Source: Tetracentron sinense
Lineage: Eukaryota > Streptophyta > Magnoliopsida > Trochodendrales > Trochodendraceae
NCBI GenBank assembly: GCA_015143295.1
Contig: CM026557.1
Coordinates: forward strand, 22,477,760-22,541,759
Direction: 5' to 3'
Length of the DNA: 64,000 nucleotides
This document shows positions 22,541-32,915 of this stretch, one piece after another (within the stretch, counting starts at the first letter, position 1; the number at the start of each line of letters is the position of its first letter). The position numbers and the translations under genes are program-made. Below the pieces are notes generated by a model, which searched no databases, had not been told where the DNA came from, and worked only from the letters and a program-made list of their open reading frames with translations.

Positions 22541-24230
22541 GGGAATCTCCAAAGGCAAATCAAGCCTGGGCTGAAAAGTCTAGAAGTTAGAGCGAAGAAG
22601 TGATCAAAATAGCTCAATTGTCTAAAACTAGACTCGGTATGGACACTTCCTATGCTTATCATGAGGAATGCAACAAGATAGACTGAAAGGCTAGGGCTCC
22701 CCAAAGGAGAAGAGAGAATGGGAAAATAAAGAAGAAGGTCACCTTCACATCTTCTCATGAAATGGATAAAGACCAAAAGGTCAACAAAAACCAAAATCCA
22801 TCTACATGAGAAAGGATGACCTTAGAAGCATTATCTCCCGCACCTCCTTGAAATTCCAAAACCCCACTAGGTGTGAGGGAGAGTGATTATGTGTTGTTTG
22901 ATAGACTAGGTTTTTCTTCATGCCTATTATGTCCTAGTGCTATCTATGTGATGTATATTAGTAATTTTGCACTTTCTTATTTGTTTCATTTTTCTTGATT
23001 AAAAGAACAACTCCAAAAAGATTTTGTGGTTCTTTTAGATAGGTTGTTTTTCCTTCATACATTGAAAAATCCAAAAACATTGAAAAAATACAAAAAAAAA
23101 AAAAAAATGTTGCTTGGGTTTACTCTCCTATCATATTGTGCATGTTTTAATTTCCTTGCATTCATAAATCTTATTTAATGTCAAGGTAAAATATTGATAG
23201 GATTGAGTTCATGAAGATACTATACCTTACAAAGTCTTTTGGAAAATTAAAAAATAGTCAAAGCTTCTAAATCACAATTAAAGTTGGTTAAACAATGTTG
23301 CTAAAGTGTCATGCACATGCACTCTGACTTACTCCAGAAGAGGGTTTAAATTCCTAAGTAAAAGTAATGTTATTATTCATGATGATCTTCTTGGTTGACC
23401 AAATCTGGATTGACCGTTATGTTAGATATCCTATTTGCTTGTGCCATTGCTTTAAGAAAAAATTGAGACAATGGAAAGGGCTACCTCTGGGATAGTGTGA
23501 AAGTCACTATTGGATGCAAACAGTATGTAATGGCTACCTATGCGGACAATAGTTATCTATTTGGGTTGCTAGTGTGAAAGCTTCTGCTACCAATAGCTAG
23601 GGCTACCTACCCAATCAGTGTGAAAGCCACCATTGTATGAAAAAATGTGAAAATGCCAAGAAAAGATTTCCAAAAATATGGCTATGTTTGTCATGAAAAG
23701 AAAAGAAAAGACACATCGCATAAAAGATGAACAAGGCTGAAAATTAGCATATATTCTTCAAAAATGCTTAAATTCAGGATTTAACAGGTTTAACTTCTAG
23801 TGTATGAGTCACCTTGAGTCCCTAAAATGAAATAATGTCATAACCTTAACCATGGGTTGATTCCTCCAAAAGAGTCAAGTCAAAAACCTCACTACACACA
23901 CTATGGTTCAAAGTGAAACTTTTCGCTAAATGTGTCTTAGTTGTTGTGTGTGTTATTGATTGCCCGTGTGACTAGTACAGGTGGACATATCCTCATTTAG
24001 TCAAAACTTAATGATATTAAATCTTGAGTGAACAATCTTTTGGCTCCTTGAAAATTGGTGCATACATATGTGATTATGTTGTGGCTAATGCAAACTTGTT
24101 TTGTGGGGCAGTTTCTGCTTTTGACTAATTTGAAATTGGACTTAATTGTGCTTTACAAATGAATTATGGCTTCAAATGGTCTTGAATTAAGGGGGAGCTG
24201 CATGTTTCAAATATTGTTATATCTTATATG
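22541..24230 (+). other. Retroelement-derived non-coding remnant
   Basis: No intact frame was found. The phrase AGTGTGAAAG(T/C)CAC(T/C)ATTG recurs near 23495 and 23610 with GGCTACCT words, and an A-run lies at 23091-23107. A purine tract TTAAGGGGGAGC at 24187-24198 resembles a Copia polypurine tract. The stretch is most likely the 3' part of the element whose gag fragment lies at 22253-22540. Confidence 0.35.
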
Positions 24231-25270
24231 CATTTGGGCTTAAAATTTCTCTCTGAAATTAGTTTGGTTTATATGGGAGATTCTATGTGTCATGAATTGA
24301 GGGGGAGAGTCACTAAAAGAAAAGAAAAAGAGAAGTCAATTTTCATGTCCAGGCATTCGAATGGAATGTCAACCGTTTTTGGTTGTTCGAACGGCCTTAA
24401 TGGGCGTTCGAATGTCATTCGTGGTTTTTGAATAAAATCCTCGGGTTGCCCTCATTTGTTCTCAACCGTTCGAACGCACTCCAAATCGAAGCTAGGGCTC
24501 TGAAAATTTCTCTCCATTTTGAGGTAATCCACTGTTCTATTCTTGAAATTTTCTCTCATTACTTGAAGTTTCTCATTCCTCATCATGTTTACCCTCATTC
24601 CTATATGGGTTTCGGTTCTCCTCAATGGTAGGCTCCTCATGAAGAAAGAATTCCGACAAATCACATTCCTCATCACTATCTTCAGTTCATTCTTCCGAAT
24701 CTGACTCGGAGAATGAGAGTGACTCTTATTCTGGACATCCTCTCACTTGAGGACCGAGGATTGTGATCGAGGAACCTTCGGCCCCTCGGACTACTAGAGC
24801 TAGATCCAAGGCTACTATTGGAAAAGGGAAGGCAGTCCCTAAATCGACAGCCCCATCAAAGGCTGCTCCCAAGAAAATGCAAAAATGGCTAAAGTGAGCA
24901 AGTCATACCCCTCTTCTGAAGGTCATAGGTTTAGATCCCCTACTATAGCCTATAGGTTTCAGCATTCTTTTGAAAACTGTGTTATCATTCTTGAGCGATT
25001 AGTTCACCTTAGTGACTTTACCCACACCGATCTTCCTCGTATTATCCAGTCGAGAGGGTGACAGTGAGTTCTTACTTTATTAGGGCAATGATCTTTGATC
25101 ATGATTCGGGAATGATGGAGGCACGGGAAATCCACAGTGATTCTTGCATTACTTGAAGACACTTGCAAGTCTGATCCTTCTTTCTTTGACTTGATGACGC
25201 CATCAGGCAATGAATTTTGCCCTAAGGGAGCCCTCCTTTTGTTGACTGAATGCTACCAACTCTTCTCCTT
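24231..25270 (+). other. Unassigned retroelement-like region with TTCGAA repeats
   Basis: GGGGGAGAG at 24301-24309 is a second purine tract, followed by a cluster of (C)ATTCGAA(T/C)G words (24354-24480) like those in some SIRE-type LTRs. From 24600 to 25240 broken frames encode Ser/Glu-rich and hydrophobic blocks. I recognise no protein family and found no stable ORF over 100 aa. Confidence 0.3.
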
Positions 25271-25479
25271 CTTGGAAAGGGAGTTGTCCTTGGATGGAAA
25301 AGTGCCTGTCTGGGGATCTCCTTCTCTTTTGAGGGATCCCTATCCGTGGACCATGTCCATGGACTGGCTTGGACCTTTATCCGTGAAGGGGCCATGCTTT
25401 CAACCCTCGGACTGACTTGGACCTTTGTTTTGGGCAGTTGGGCCTTCAGTCTGTGGACTAGGCTTGGGCCTATCCAATG

Positions 25480-25690
25480 ATGGTCTTGAGTATCCATCCA
25501 TGGACGGTCTTGAGTATCAATATGTGGACGGTCTTGATGGTTTGTCTATGGATAGTGCTGGTATTCTGTCCGTGGACAATGCTGATCTCCTGTCCGTGGA
25601 CAGTTTTGATCTTCAGTCCGTGGACGGTCTTGATCTTCCGTCCGTGGATAGTCTTTGATTCCCATCCGTGGGATGCTTTGGAGTTTGGTC
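25480..25690. repeat. About 30-bp tandem repeats built on TCCGTGGAC
   Basis: Units of the form TC(C/T)GTGGA(C/T)(A/G)GTCTTGAT(C/A)TTC recur about seven times with 27-33 bp spacing. Both strands stay open through them, which explains the repetitive ORFs seen here. The related words CCACGGACAAAAG in 16795-17060 suggest kinship with the Tat element upstream. Confidence 0.75.
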
Positions 25691-26137
25691 CGTGAACTCT
25701 GTCTGTGGACGTTTCTTGTTCACAGATGAATGCCTTGAGGCATCTTCCTCAATTCCTTTGTATTTTTTAAGGTTAATTGAAGGATTGTTCATTAAGTCCT
25801 TGAGGCCCTTGGCCTTGTCCTTTTGCCCTGAAGAAATTTGGGCAGCATCTCCCCTCTTTGAAGAATTTTTTAAAGGGGGAGTTCCAACAGCCAACTTGGA
25901 CTGAGGGTGCTCATATCCAACAAGTCCTAAGGTTGGCCACAGCAATTGCGGCGTTTCCACTGTGGACTGTTGAGATTTAGGATAGCTTGTTAGGCTTGAC
26001 CCAGTGTTTGACATTGGTCTGTCTTTTGGGCTGACCTGTCGTAGAGTGGTAGAACCACCGTGCAATGCGTGTACCCAGTTGGGTACACTCTGCTCGGTGC
26101 ACTTTGATTGGAGTGCACTCTGTCCGGGATGCACCAT
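25613..26137 (-). CDS. Hypothetical ORF in the minus-strand Tat-like element (174 aa)
   Basis: This is an open frame rich in Ser, Lys, Pro and Gln, with a basic middle (for example SSKRGDAAQISSGQKDKAKG around residues 92-111). It ends in repeats of STDGRSRPSTD type that arise from the tandem DNA repeats. No domain is recognised. Its upstream side is the leader interrupted at 26211 by the solo LTR, so the natural start may be lost. It may be part of gag or an ORF-1-like product, or non-functional repeat translation. Confidence 0.3.
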   Translation of the reverse strand: MVHPGQSALQSKCTEQSVPNWVHALHGGSTTLRQVSPKDRPMSNTGSSLTSYPKSQQSTVETPQLLWPTLGLVGYEHPQSKLAVGTPPLKNSSKRGDAAQISSGQKDKAKGLKDLMNNPSINLKKYKGIEEDASRHSSVNKKRPQTEFTDQTPKHPTDGNQRLSTDGRSRPSTD

Positions 26138-26205
26138 ATGAGGTGCATTCTATCCGTAGGGCATCCGATTGGATGTACCAAATCCGTGGCGCATCCTGTG
26201 GGATG
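26065..26205. repeat. GTGCATCC tandem units, left half
   Basis: Units of about 30 bp contain (G/T)GTGCA(C/T)(T/C)(C/T)T and GATGCACC words, alternating in orientation. They continue at 28678-28880 on the other side of the solo LTR, so the insertion split one array. Confidence 0.65.
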
Positions 26206-26899
26206 TGTCTTGTAACGACCCCAAAATCCCACAAGGCTAAAATAGGACTTTGGAATCGCCACATTACTTAAACCTGCTTAAAACCATGCATACGAGGCTA
26301 CTACACGAGTCTTCAAAAATGAGAGTAATAAAATTTCCGATATATATAACCCAAACCAACTAAATAACACGAGTCTATAGTCAACAATTACAACTACTAA
26401 ATCCAAAGAGTCTGATACACAACCATAAAAGTCTACTGAGCAACATCCTCTAAAAGTCAAATTACAAAACTCTCTCAATGAAAAGAAATGTAAACTAAGA
26501 GGTGTAGCCGCCCAAGTCTCCGGTTCCCTCCTCAGAAGGCTCACCTTCACCTCCTTCCTCGAGGTAAGTCTCCTCAACCCACGGCTCCGCCGTGTACTCC
26601 TGCTCTATACCTGCCAAGACAAAATCCGGCTGAGTACAAAGGTACTCAGTGTATATAAAATCCAATCAACAATAATAATATACCTGCACTTAGTCAGAAA
26701 CATATCCAATAGCATAATAACATAATCAGAGTGCGGAAGAACGTGTGCGCATATACATCATATCATCACCTTGACTCGTGTACTTGTGAGAATCTTAGAC
26801 TTAGAAAACCATACACTTATGAAGTACTTATGCTTACGAGACCACGCGCTTGTGAGATGCTTATGCTTATGCTTATGCACTTATTCAGATCATACAAGG

Positions 26900-27035
26900 A
26901 TGAGACATGCCGTTCTTGGCGGATACGGACCATGCCTTAGAAATCATGTGGTTGACATGCCATTCTTGGAGGATATGGACCATGTCTAAGAATCAGGTTG
27001 ACATGCCGTTCTTGGAGGATACGGACCATGTCATG
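26900..27035. repeat. Three tandem units around GACATGCCGTTCTTGGAGGA
   Basis: Three copies of ACATGCC(G/A)TTCTTGG(C/A)GGATA(C/T)GGACCATG occur at about 26906, 26956 and 27001 inside the solo LTR, with variable spacers. Confidence 0.75.
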
Positions 27036-28009
27036 CTTATGCATGCTTATTCAGAATGTCATACGTATGCCATGCTCATGCTTGTGGTCCACATGTGTGA
27101 CTTGTGAGACTCTTATCTTAACATACACATGCTTATGTGCTTAAGTGTCGAAATTAACGTTCGAGTCGGTAATTGCTTAGATTCCGATTTCCCACCATGG
27201 AAACTCCACTATATGTCCCATACCAAATAGTTAGAGAATTCCCGGTTTGAGAGATGTTCCTCTAAGTTCTTACCTTCCCGACTATCAATTCTCATGCAAG
27301 AAATTAAGTATACTTAACAAGCAATCACATATATATTTCTTATCATAATTCTTAACATCATTTATAATCCATTTACCACAATTTCATAAAAGTATCATAG
27401 CATTTATTCTTTCAAGCATTTTCACAAACACCTTGTGTACGCATAATATGAATCCATTTCTCCTCTATATTTTCAAGCATTCATCAAACCATAATTCATC
27501 CATACAATCAATTCACTATTCACATCCACATATTAATCCCATCCTTCATACATTTCCCATCCTCCATATATTTCCCATCCACATTTCCATCCACATTTCC
27601 ATCAATAATTAGCTTACTTCATAGAAAATTTGGAAAAAATGCATTTAATCTCTATTCTATCATTTCTATCAAATTAATATTCACACAACATTAAAATAGA
27701 GTTGATTAGGATAGTATATCGACCTTAGGAATCCTTCCCTTGGATTCAAAACGCTCCCGAGACGATTTGGAGAAGCTTTGAGGACGATCTCCAAGCTTTC
27801 CTCTCAATCTTTTACCAATCTCCTTCCTCTCCAAGCAACCCTCTCTCAAAACCCTAGGGTTTCTTCCCCTTTTTGCCAAATTAGGTTAGAACTAGGTGGA
27901 GTATTTTAATATTTCGAGTAGGACCCCCTATTTATAGCCTCAAGGTCTGAGAACAAAAAGACCAAAAAGCCCTTACTAAAAATCAGCAAAAATGCTCGAA
28001 GGATCGAGC

Positions 28010-28195
28010 GATCGGTGGTTATGACTGATCGATCGGTTCTCAACCGAACGATCGGTGCTCTTGACCGGGCGATCGGTCAAAAAAGCACTCTCTAGAAAAT
28101 TTCCCCATACAAAATTTTGGACCAGTCGATAGATACCGATCGATCGGTTTTGGACCGATCGATCGCTGATTTTGACCGAGCGATCGGTTCTTGCA
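28010..28195. repeat. GATCGATCGGT palindrome cluster in the solo LTR
   Basis: About eight (C)GA(T/A/G)CGATCGGT words, several fully palindromic, occur within 185 bp. This is the positional equivalent of the CTCGAGCGAG cluster in the sister LTR. Confidence 0.75.
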
Positions 28196-28677
28196 GATTT
28201 TTGGCCCACTCTACTGTTTTGGCCATAACTTTTGACTCGCTTAACGGATTTTGACGATTCAACTTGGGTTGGATTCGTATTTCGAAAATGAACATTTCTG
28301 ATATTTTAGAATTTCCAAATTCCACTTAATTTATAGACTAAAATATCCCCAAAGTTGACTGATCTGTAATTCCATTAGACAAAATCACTATTGACTTGAC
28401 TTAAACTCAAAATGAGAAAAAACACTAAACATGAACCTCGAAGAGGGTTCCAACACCTTTCTAATGGTTCAAGAATCACTCACTTCCCGTGAACGGTGCC
28501 AAAACTAGCGCTTCCTAAAGTTTAGGATGTGCTATGACATCCATCCGTTACAAGTTGATTAAGCCTAGTTTACATCACCATAATTAGATATAAATACACA
28601 CACTTTAACACCTTATAAAGACTAAAATACCCTTAATGCAATGCACTAAAAACATGAAAAAGATTCGGGTCTCTACA

Positions 28678-28880
28678 TGTCTGCTCTGTGGCGCATCCTC
28701 TAGGGTGCTGCCACTCTGTGGGGCATCCTGAGGGATGCACCCTGTCCGTGATGCACCTTTGGGGATGCATCTGCTCTGTGGTACATCCTAATGGATGCAC
28801 CCTGTCCGTGGTGCATCCTTGGGGATACACCTGCTCTGTGGTGCATCCTTCGGGATGCACCCTATCTGTGGATCTGGCCG
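28678..28880. repeat. GTGCATCC tandem units, right half
   Basis: Units of about 30 bp (GGTGCATCCTTGGGGATACA, then CCTGCTCTGT or CCCTGTCCGT) repeat roughly seven times. This is the other half of the array at 26065-26205. Open frames on both strands here are by-products of the repeat. Confidence 0.75.
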
Positions 28881-29142
28881 GGATGACTCCTCCGTGGAGG
28901 GGTAGCAATACCCTCATTGAGCGTTCGGCTAGTAGACTGATACCTCATGATTGGGGCCACTGCCACCTTAGCCTAAGTAAGGGGTTATGGTCAACACATA
29001 AGCCGGACAGATGTAGACGGTCTCAATTATCCTGATCACAAAATCAAGGAGAAGATAGGGGAAATGATTACTCACTTTCCTTTTTTTGTTCTTCTTTTAT
29101 TTATATTTTTTAATTATTCATCAAAGATGAGAGGAGAAGAAA

Positions 29143-29160
29143 GTCTCACCGGGCGTGCCA
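29143..29160 (-). promoter_or_regulatory. Primer-binding-like site of the minus-strand element
   Basis: Read on the minus strand, TGGCACGCCCGGTGAGAC follows the LTR end (CTTACA) by six bases. A TGG start and this GC-rich sequence are typical of tRNA primer-binding sites of Tat/Ogre-type elements. I did not assign the tRNA. Confidence 0.55.
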
Positions 29161-29166
29161 TTAATT

Positions 29167-29785
29167 TGTAAGCGCACAATTTGTCTTTGCTTATCAAATT
29201 TCCTCCATTGTTGTATGGAGTTTATTGTTTGTTGTGGGAGACTATCCTTCCAATTTGAGTAAACCCAGACTGTTAAATTACCTTCCTTATTTAGGGAAGA
29301 ACCTCTAATTAAGAAGAACAAATATTGAATAAAGTATTTGCATTTATTCAATGGGGTTGCCCAGATCCCACGTAGGCGTTACTAGTGCCTCATTGAGGTC
29401 TTTATATTTTCAGAAAAAATGATAGAGAATGGGGTGACCATTGTATAAGGCTCACCTGATGTTCTCCATGTCGAAGAGTCTTCTTCTTCGACTCGCCTGC
29501 TTGCTTTTTGCTTGCTGCTACTTGAAGGAGATGAGAGAGTTTTTCTCTTCTTTTGTCCTCTTTTTCCTGTATTTCTCTGTATCTCTTCGTGTCTCCCTCT
29601 TATGAGAAACCCCTCCTTTTATAGGCTTGAGAGAGTCCTCTTTGGTCTCTCTCTTTGACTCCCTTCTTTTTAGGGAAGTCAACTTGGGCTCCTCTCTTAG
29701 AGGAGGACAGCTCACGGTTCTCTCTTATTTGGGAGACTCCTCAAGCTCAAGGGAATCATCTTCTTTTGAGGATTCTTTCCATCTT
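29167..29785 (-). mobile_element. 5' LTR (3' part) of the minus-strand Tat-like element
   Basis: The sequence is a close inverse match to 21620-22261, including the TATA box, the GACTCTTCGACATGGAGAAC segment and the terminal CTTACA. Similarity stops near 29785, where unrelated sequence begins, so the LTR is truncated at its 5' side. The primer-binding-like site next to it shows that it is a 5' LTR. Two unlinked copies in opposite orientation indicate a family with at least two insertions here. Confidence 0.65.
29615..29624 (-). promoter_or_regulatory. TATA box of the minus-strand LTR
   Basis: CTATAAAAGG on the minus strand, at the same place as in the plus-strand copy. Confidence 0.6.
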
Positions 29786-30599
29786 TAGACCAGTGTCGCC
29801 AAGTGGAAATTGAGAAATAAAGTGAGAACCGGGGAGAAAGGCTCCTAAAATTTTTGGAAAATGAGAGCGTGAAGCGATTAAGAAGTGACCAAGGAAGCGT
29901 GAAAGAAACTAATGGGGAAGCGAGTAAGAAGCATTTGAGGAAGCAAATAAAAATGCTTAGCAAGAAACGATCGGGAAACTAGGAAGCAAGTTAGAAACGA
30001 TTTTAAAGCTATTGGAAAAAATAATAATGCCTAAGAAGTGAAATGAGAATCATAGGTTGATAAATGATTATTAATGTGAAATAAATAACTATAAGTTTAC
30101 ACTATAGGGTACGTGTACAATATAACAAAATAACGAGCTTGAAAGAAAAGTTTATATTTCTTTAAATGTGTGGAAAAATAAGAGGCATTGGAGATAGTTT
30201 AGAGATGCACTTATATTTAATAATACAAATCTGATTAAGGTTAATTTAAAAAAAAAACTGTATTTTACTAATATAAAAATCTAATAATACCTTAATTAAC
30301 TCTAATTAATGTTAATTTTTTTAATTAATACTTTATGCATAGAAAATCTATGTAATATATTTAAAATGATTAAATTTTTTTTATTATAATCGGATTGGAT
30401 TGTCCTATATCTGATCTGATCCAATTATAATTGGATTCCACTGATCCGATCTGACGGATCACATTTATGGTCCAAAGTCCAGCTAATCGGATCCGGATCC
30501 AGATTCGATCCATTGACAGCCCTAGGGAGAATGAAACTTTGTTTCATTACTCTGGTCACGTGCAGTACTAAAAAGCACTGTTTTCATAATTGGACAGGG
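29786..30599. other. AT-rich stretch, no gene; possible MITE end at 30395-30530
   Basis: It includes purine-rich GAAGC/GAAACGA words (29870-30005) and a GATC-rich segment 30395-30525 ending ATTGACAGCCCTAGGG. That end resembles a hAT-type MITE end (TAGGGCTGTCAAT inverted), but I could not find its partner end. Confidence 0.3.
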
Positions 30600-30845
30600 C
30601 ATCGAACCGGTAGAGTGGGTGGTTCCCGGTTCCACCAGTTCGATCGTGTACTTTTTGCAAAAAAACATTTCTTTTTCATTTTTTTCTAATTTTTTCCGAT
30701 TTTGATCGGTTTTGGCCGGTTCCCAACCAACCCTGCACTGGTTCTACTGGTTCTGGCCAGTTTTGACCGGTTCTCAAATAGTTCGAGAGGGCCAGTTCCT
30801 GGTTCCACCAGTTCGATTGGCCGGTCCGGTCCGGTTCTGACAACA
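30600..30845. repeat. GGTTC(C)A/CCGGTT-rich element
   Basis: GGTTCCACCAGTTCGAT occurs at about 30630 and 30801, with many CCGGTT/GGCCGGT words between. It resembles the low-complexity GGTTC-type MITE relics common in plants. No terminal repeat or target duplication was fixed. Confidence 0.4.
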
Positions 30846-30867
30846 TTGTAAAAAGGAACTTCCATTT

Positions 30868-31155
30868 GGACTTTTGTGTTAAATGAGAATGAATATTTTC
30901 TATAAAATACAAACTAATGAGGGCTTTTTGTTAAATATACATGATGAAAGAAGCTTTAACCGGTTGCAAAAGCAACTAAGAAAAGCAACTTGACATGTCG
31001 GATTCCTAGGGAAAGTGAGGAAGTATGGAATCTGGGGACTTTTGTCTTAAATGAGAATGAGTTTTTTCTATAAAATACAAACTAATGAGGGTTTTTTTTG
31101 TTAAATATACAAGATAAAAGAAGCTTTAACCGGCTGCAAAAGCAACCTGGAAAAG
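30868..31155. repeat. Tandem duplication with 168-bp period
   Basis: GGACTTTTGTGTTAAATGAG through GCAAAAGCAAC (30868-30977) is repeated at 31036-31146 with small differences, followed by GG(A/G)AA. Confidence 0.8.
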
Positions 31156-31194
31156 GTTTTCGTCATGGTCTCGGCCCTTTGCGGTCTCACTACC

Positions 31195-31430
31195 ATTTCT
31201 CAAGGTGGACTTTGTTTCTGATGTCCTAAGGACCATGCTCTAAGAGAGGCTGATTTCAGGTGGGGCCATTAGACATGGTGGGCTCCACCTGAAATCCTGC
31301 TCTAAGACTAGCATTTCTCAAGGTGGACTTTGTTTCTGTTGTCCTAAGGACCATGCTCTAAGAGAGGCTGATTTCAGGTGGGGCCATTAGACATGGTGGG
31401 CTCCACCTGAAATCCTGCTCTCTTAGAGCA
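31195..31430. repeat. 118-bp tandem repeat with strong foldback
   Basis: ATTTCTCAAGGTGGACTTTG starts at 31195 and 31313. Each unit has a hairpin, GATTTCAGGTGG(G)GCC against GGGCTCCACCTGAAATC. In the second unit the arms extend further (GGACCATGCTCTAAGAGAG against CTCTCTTAGAGCATGGTC), so the original unit was probably one long foldback element that was then duplicated. GGTCTCGG words occur on both sides. Confidence 0.85.
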
Positions 31431-31849
31431 TGGTCTCGGTGGTCTAGGCCCTATGAGGGTCTCATAAGTTTAGGTCTCATAAGTTTTATCCTTTTAACTA
31501 TTAAACGTTGTTTGAACCGAGCCACCCAGCATATCCTAATCAGCCAATAACAATCAGTCCTGTCTCATATTTGCCCCCGATTGACTCCCATTTTCCTGAT
31601 GAGATTAACTATCCACAGGAGCTCCGATTGAACAGTCAATGGGACAACCCAAAAAGATGCCTTGGGCAGTGGTAGTTTGGTAATTACAAAGATAAAGAGG
31701 ACATATTTTAACACTACCATTTTTCCATAAACACCCCTTTCCAATGCACTTCTGGGTTGCTCCGATTAACTGTTTAATTGGAGCTCCTGTTGATGATAGT
31801 TAGGGGGAGGGTGGGTGGGTCAATCCCCTTGAAATTTTGATTTTATTTA
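31431..31849. other. No gene seen
   Basis: It contains (C)AGGAGCTCC(G/T)(A/G)TT words near 31617 and 31782 and AT-rich DNA. A similar CAGGAGCTCCTGT lies upstream of the NLR gene near 40574. No boundary could be fixed. Confidence 0.35.
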
Positions 31850-32134
31850 TCTTTACTATTATAATGGGAGAGGTAGGCGTAACCTTAATTTTCCAAAATT
31901 CCTAAACTACCCTTATATAAAACAAAACTTTAATTTAATGTTTTACTTTAATTCCCAAACTACCCCTTGCTCATCTATCCATTTATTTAAAGAATAGAAT
32001 CACAGTCAATCGCGATTAAATTCAGGGAGAGTTCAATCGCATCCATGGGTTAACACGTGTCCCTTTTAACTCCTATTAACTGTGGTTAACTCCTTCCCCT
32101 CGCTCTCACATGCATCGCACGTGCCACCCTCTAG
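31850..32134 (+). mobile_element. Non-autonomous Helitron, 285 bp
   Basis: It starts TCTTTACTATTATAATGG and ends CTAG. It is inserted exactly between A (31849) and T (32135), the Helitron target. Just before the end, CACATGCATCGCACGTG forms a 7-bp stem with an ATC loop (one G-T type mismatch), 10 bases from CTAG, as expected for a Helitron 3' end. It carries no genes. Its 5' end sequence is shared with the opposite-strand element ending near 36198. Confidence 0.8.
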
Positions 32135-32164
32135 TTTATTATTATAATATTAATAATCTAGGAG

Positions 32165-32313
32165 AGGGGCAGAGCCAACTTTTGAGAAAAAATTTATATT
32201 CAGACACAATGACCCATGAACTTGACCCTAACAAAAATCGAGGGCTACGCATTGAACCCCCATTATTAGCCCCCTGCAAGAGAATCCTAGCTCTGCTCAT
32301 ATTCCTTCCTATA
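32165..32313 (-). mobile_element. Short hAT MITE relic, inverted relative to 12780
   Basis: AGGGGCAGAGCCAACTTTTG at the left and AATCCTAGCTCTGCTC at the right are degenerate forms of the CAGGGGCGGAGCC terminus. The segment GAACCCCCATTATTAGCCCC plus CTGCAAGAGAATCC is the inverse of the interior of the MITE at 12780-13028. No clear target duplication was seen. Confidence 0.55.
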
Positions 32314-32915
32314 AGTGCAATACCCTTTCTAGGCCTAAAAGGTCTTTTATGGAGGAGTCATATCCTATAGTGACCTATTACACATTTGCATCCCTTGGAC
32401 TGTGAATATCTGATAAGGGCTTTCGGAACAAAACAATTAGACTGAGGCTTGGTCGATTGGTGTATGTATTATCCTTTATAATTATTAAAATTATAATTAA
32501 AATTAGCACCCTAATATTGGACCTTAAAATTGGTGTCAGTAAATACCGATGTAATGATTGTCACTAAATTTAAAATTAGTATAAGGATAACAAATTTATT
32601 CGACCTTCAGTTGAGTTTGGGTCTACCAAAAGGGTAATGAATTTCATATTTTATGGTTGAATGGTGTATAATTAGAAATTTTATATGTATTTTTTAAACT
32701 CTTGATGTATTTGTAGAATTTGTTATATTTTAATGGGATACAGTAAGTAAATTATATATTTTAATAGGATACAGTAAATAATGGTGTGCTCATAGCAGCA
32801 TCTTAATATTAAAAACTTTAATTAAAACCGTAAAATAACTAAATCAATTGTTGTTATATGAACATCAGCTTTACTGATGGTTGTGACGGCCCTTTATTGA
32901 TACATTGCTCCAGTC
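32314..32915. other. AT-rich stretch, no gene seen
   Basis: ATTTTAATAGGATACAGTAA-type phrases occur twice (about 32730 and 32758). No other feature was found. Confidence 0.4.

Larger units (their letters stand above)
26211..28677 (+). mobile_element. Solo LTR of a gypsy (Tekay/Del-like) element, 2467 bp
   Basis: It begins TGTAACGACCCC and ends GGGTCTCTACA. A perfect 5-bp target duplication TGTCT flanks it at 26206-26210 and 28678-28682. It is the same family as the solo LTR at 18546-21258 in opposite orientation. Internal features: three units around GACATGCC(G/A)TTCTTGG (26906-27030) and a GATCGATCGGT palindrome cluster (28010-28195). The two members differ in length and repeat content. Confidence 0.85.
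25271..29166 (-). mobile_element. Leader and ORF region of a minus-strand Tat-like element (split by a solo LTR)
   Basis: It lies downstream, on the minus strand, of the LTR at 29167-29785 and its primer-binding-like site. It holds a repeat-rich leader (28678-28880 continuing at 26090-26210), an open frame (26137-25613) and a TCCGTGGAC repeat zone. It is interrupted by the solo LTR at 26211-28677. The left limit near 25271 is where the repeat character starts and is approximate. No protease, RT or integrase was found, so it is truncated or non-autonomous. Confidence 0.5.

Noticed and set aside
25222..25904. Repetitive ORFs on both strands with SVDSLD-like repeats
   Set aside because: They arise from the TCCGTGGAC DNA repeat, whose roughly 30-bp period keeps frames open on both strands.
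28633..29035. Cys/His-rich repetitive ORFs that mimic zinc fingers
   Set aside because: Produced by the GTGCATCC array; spacing follows the DNA unit and neither strand has a real domain.
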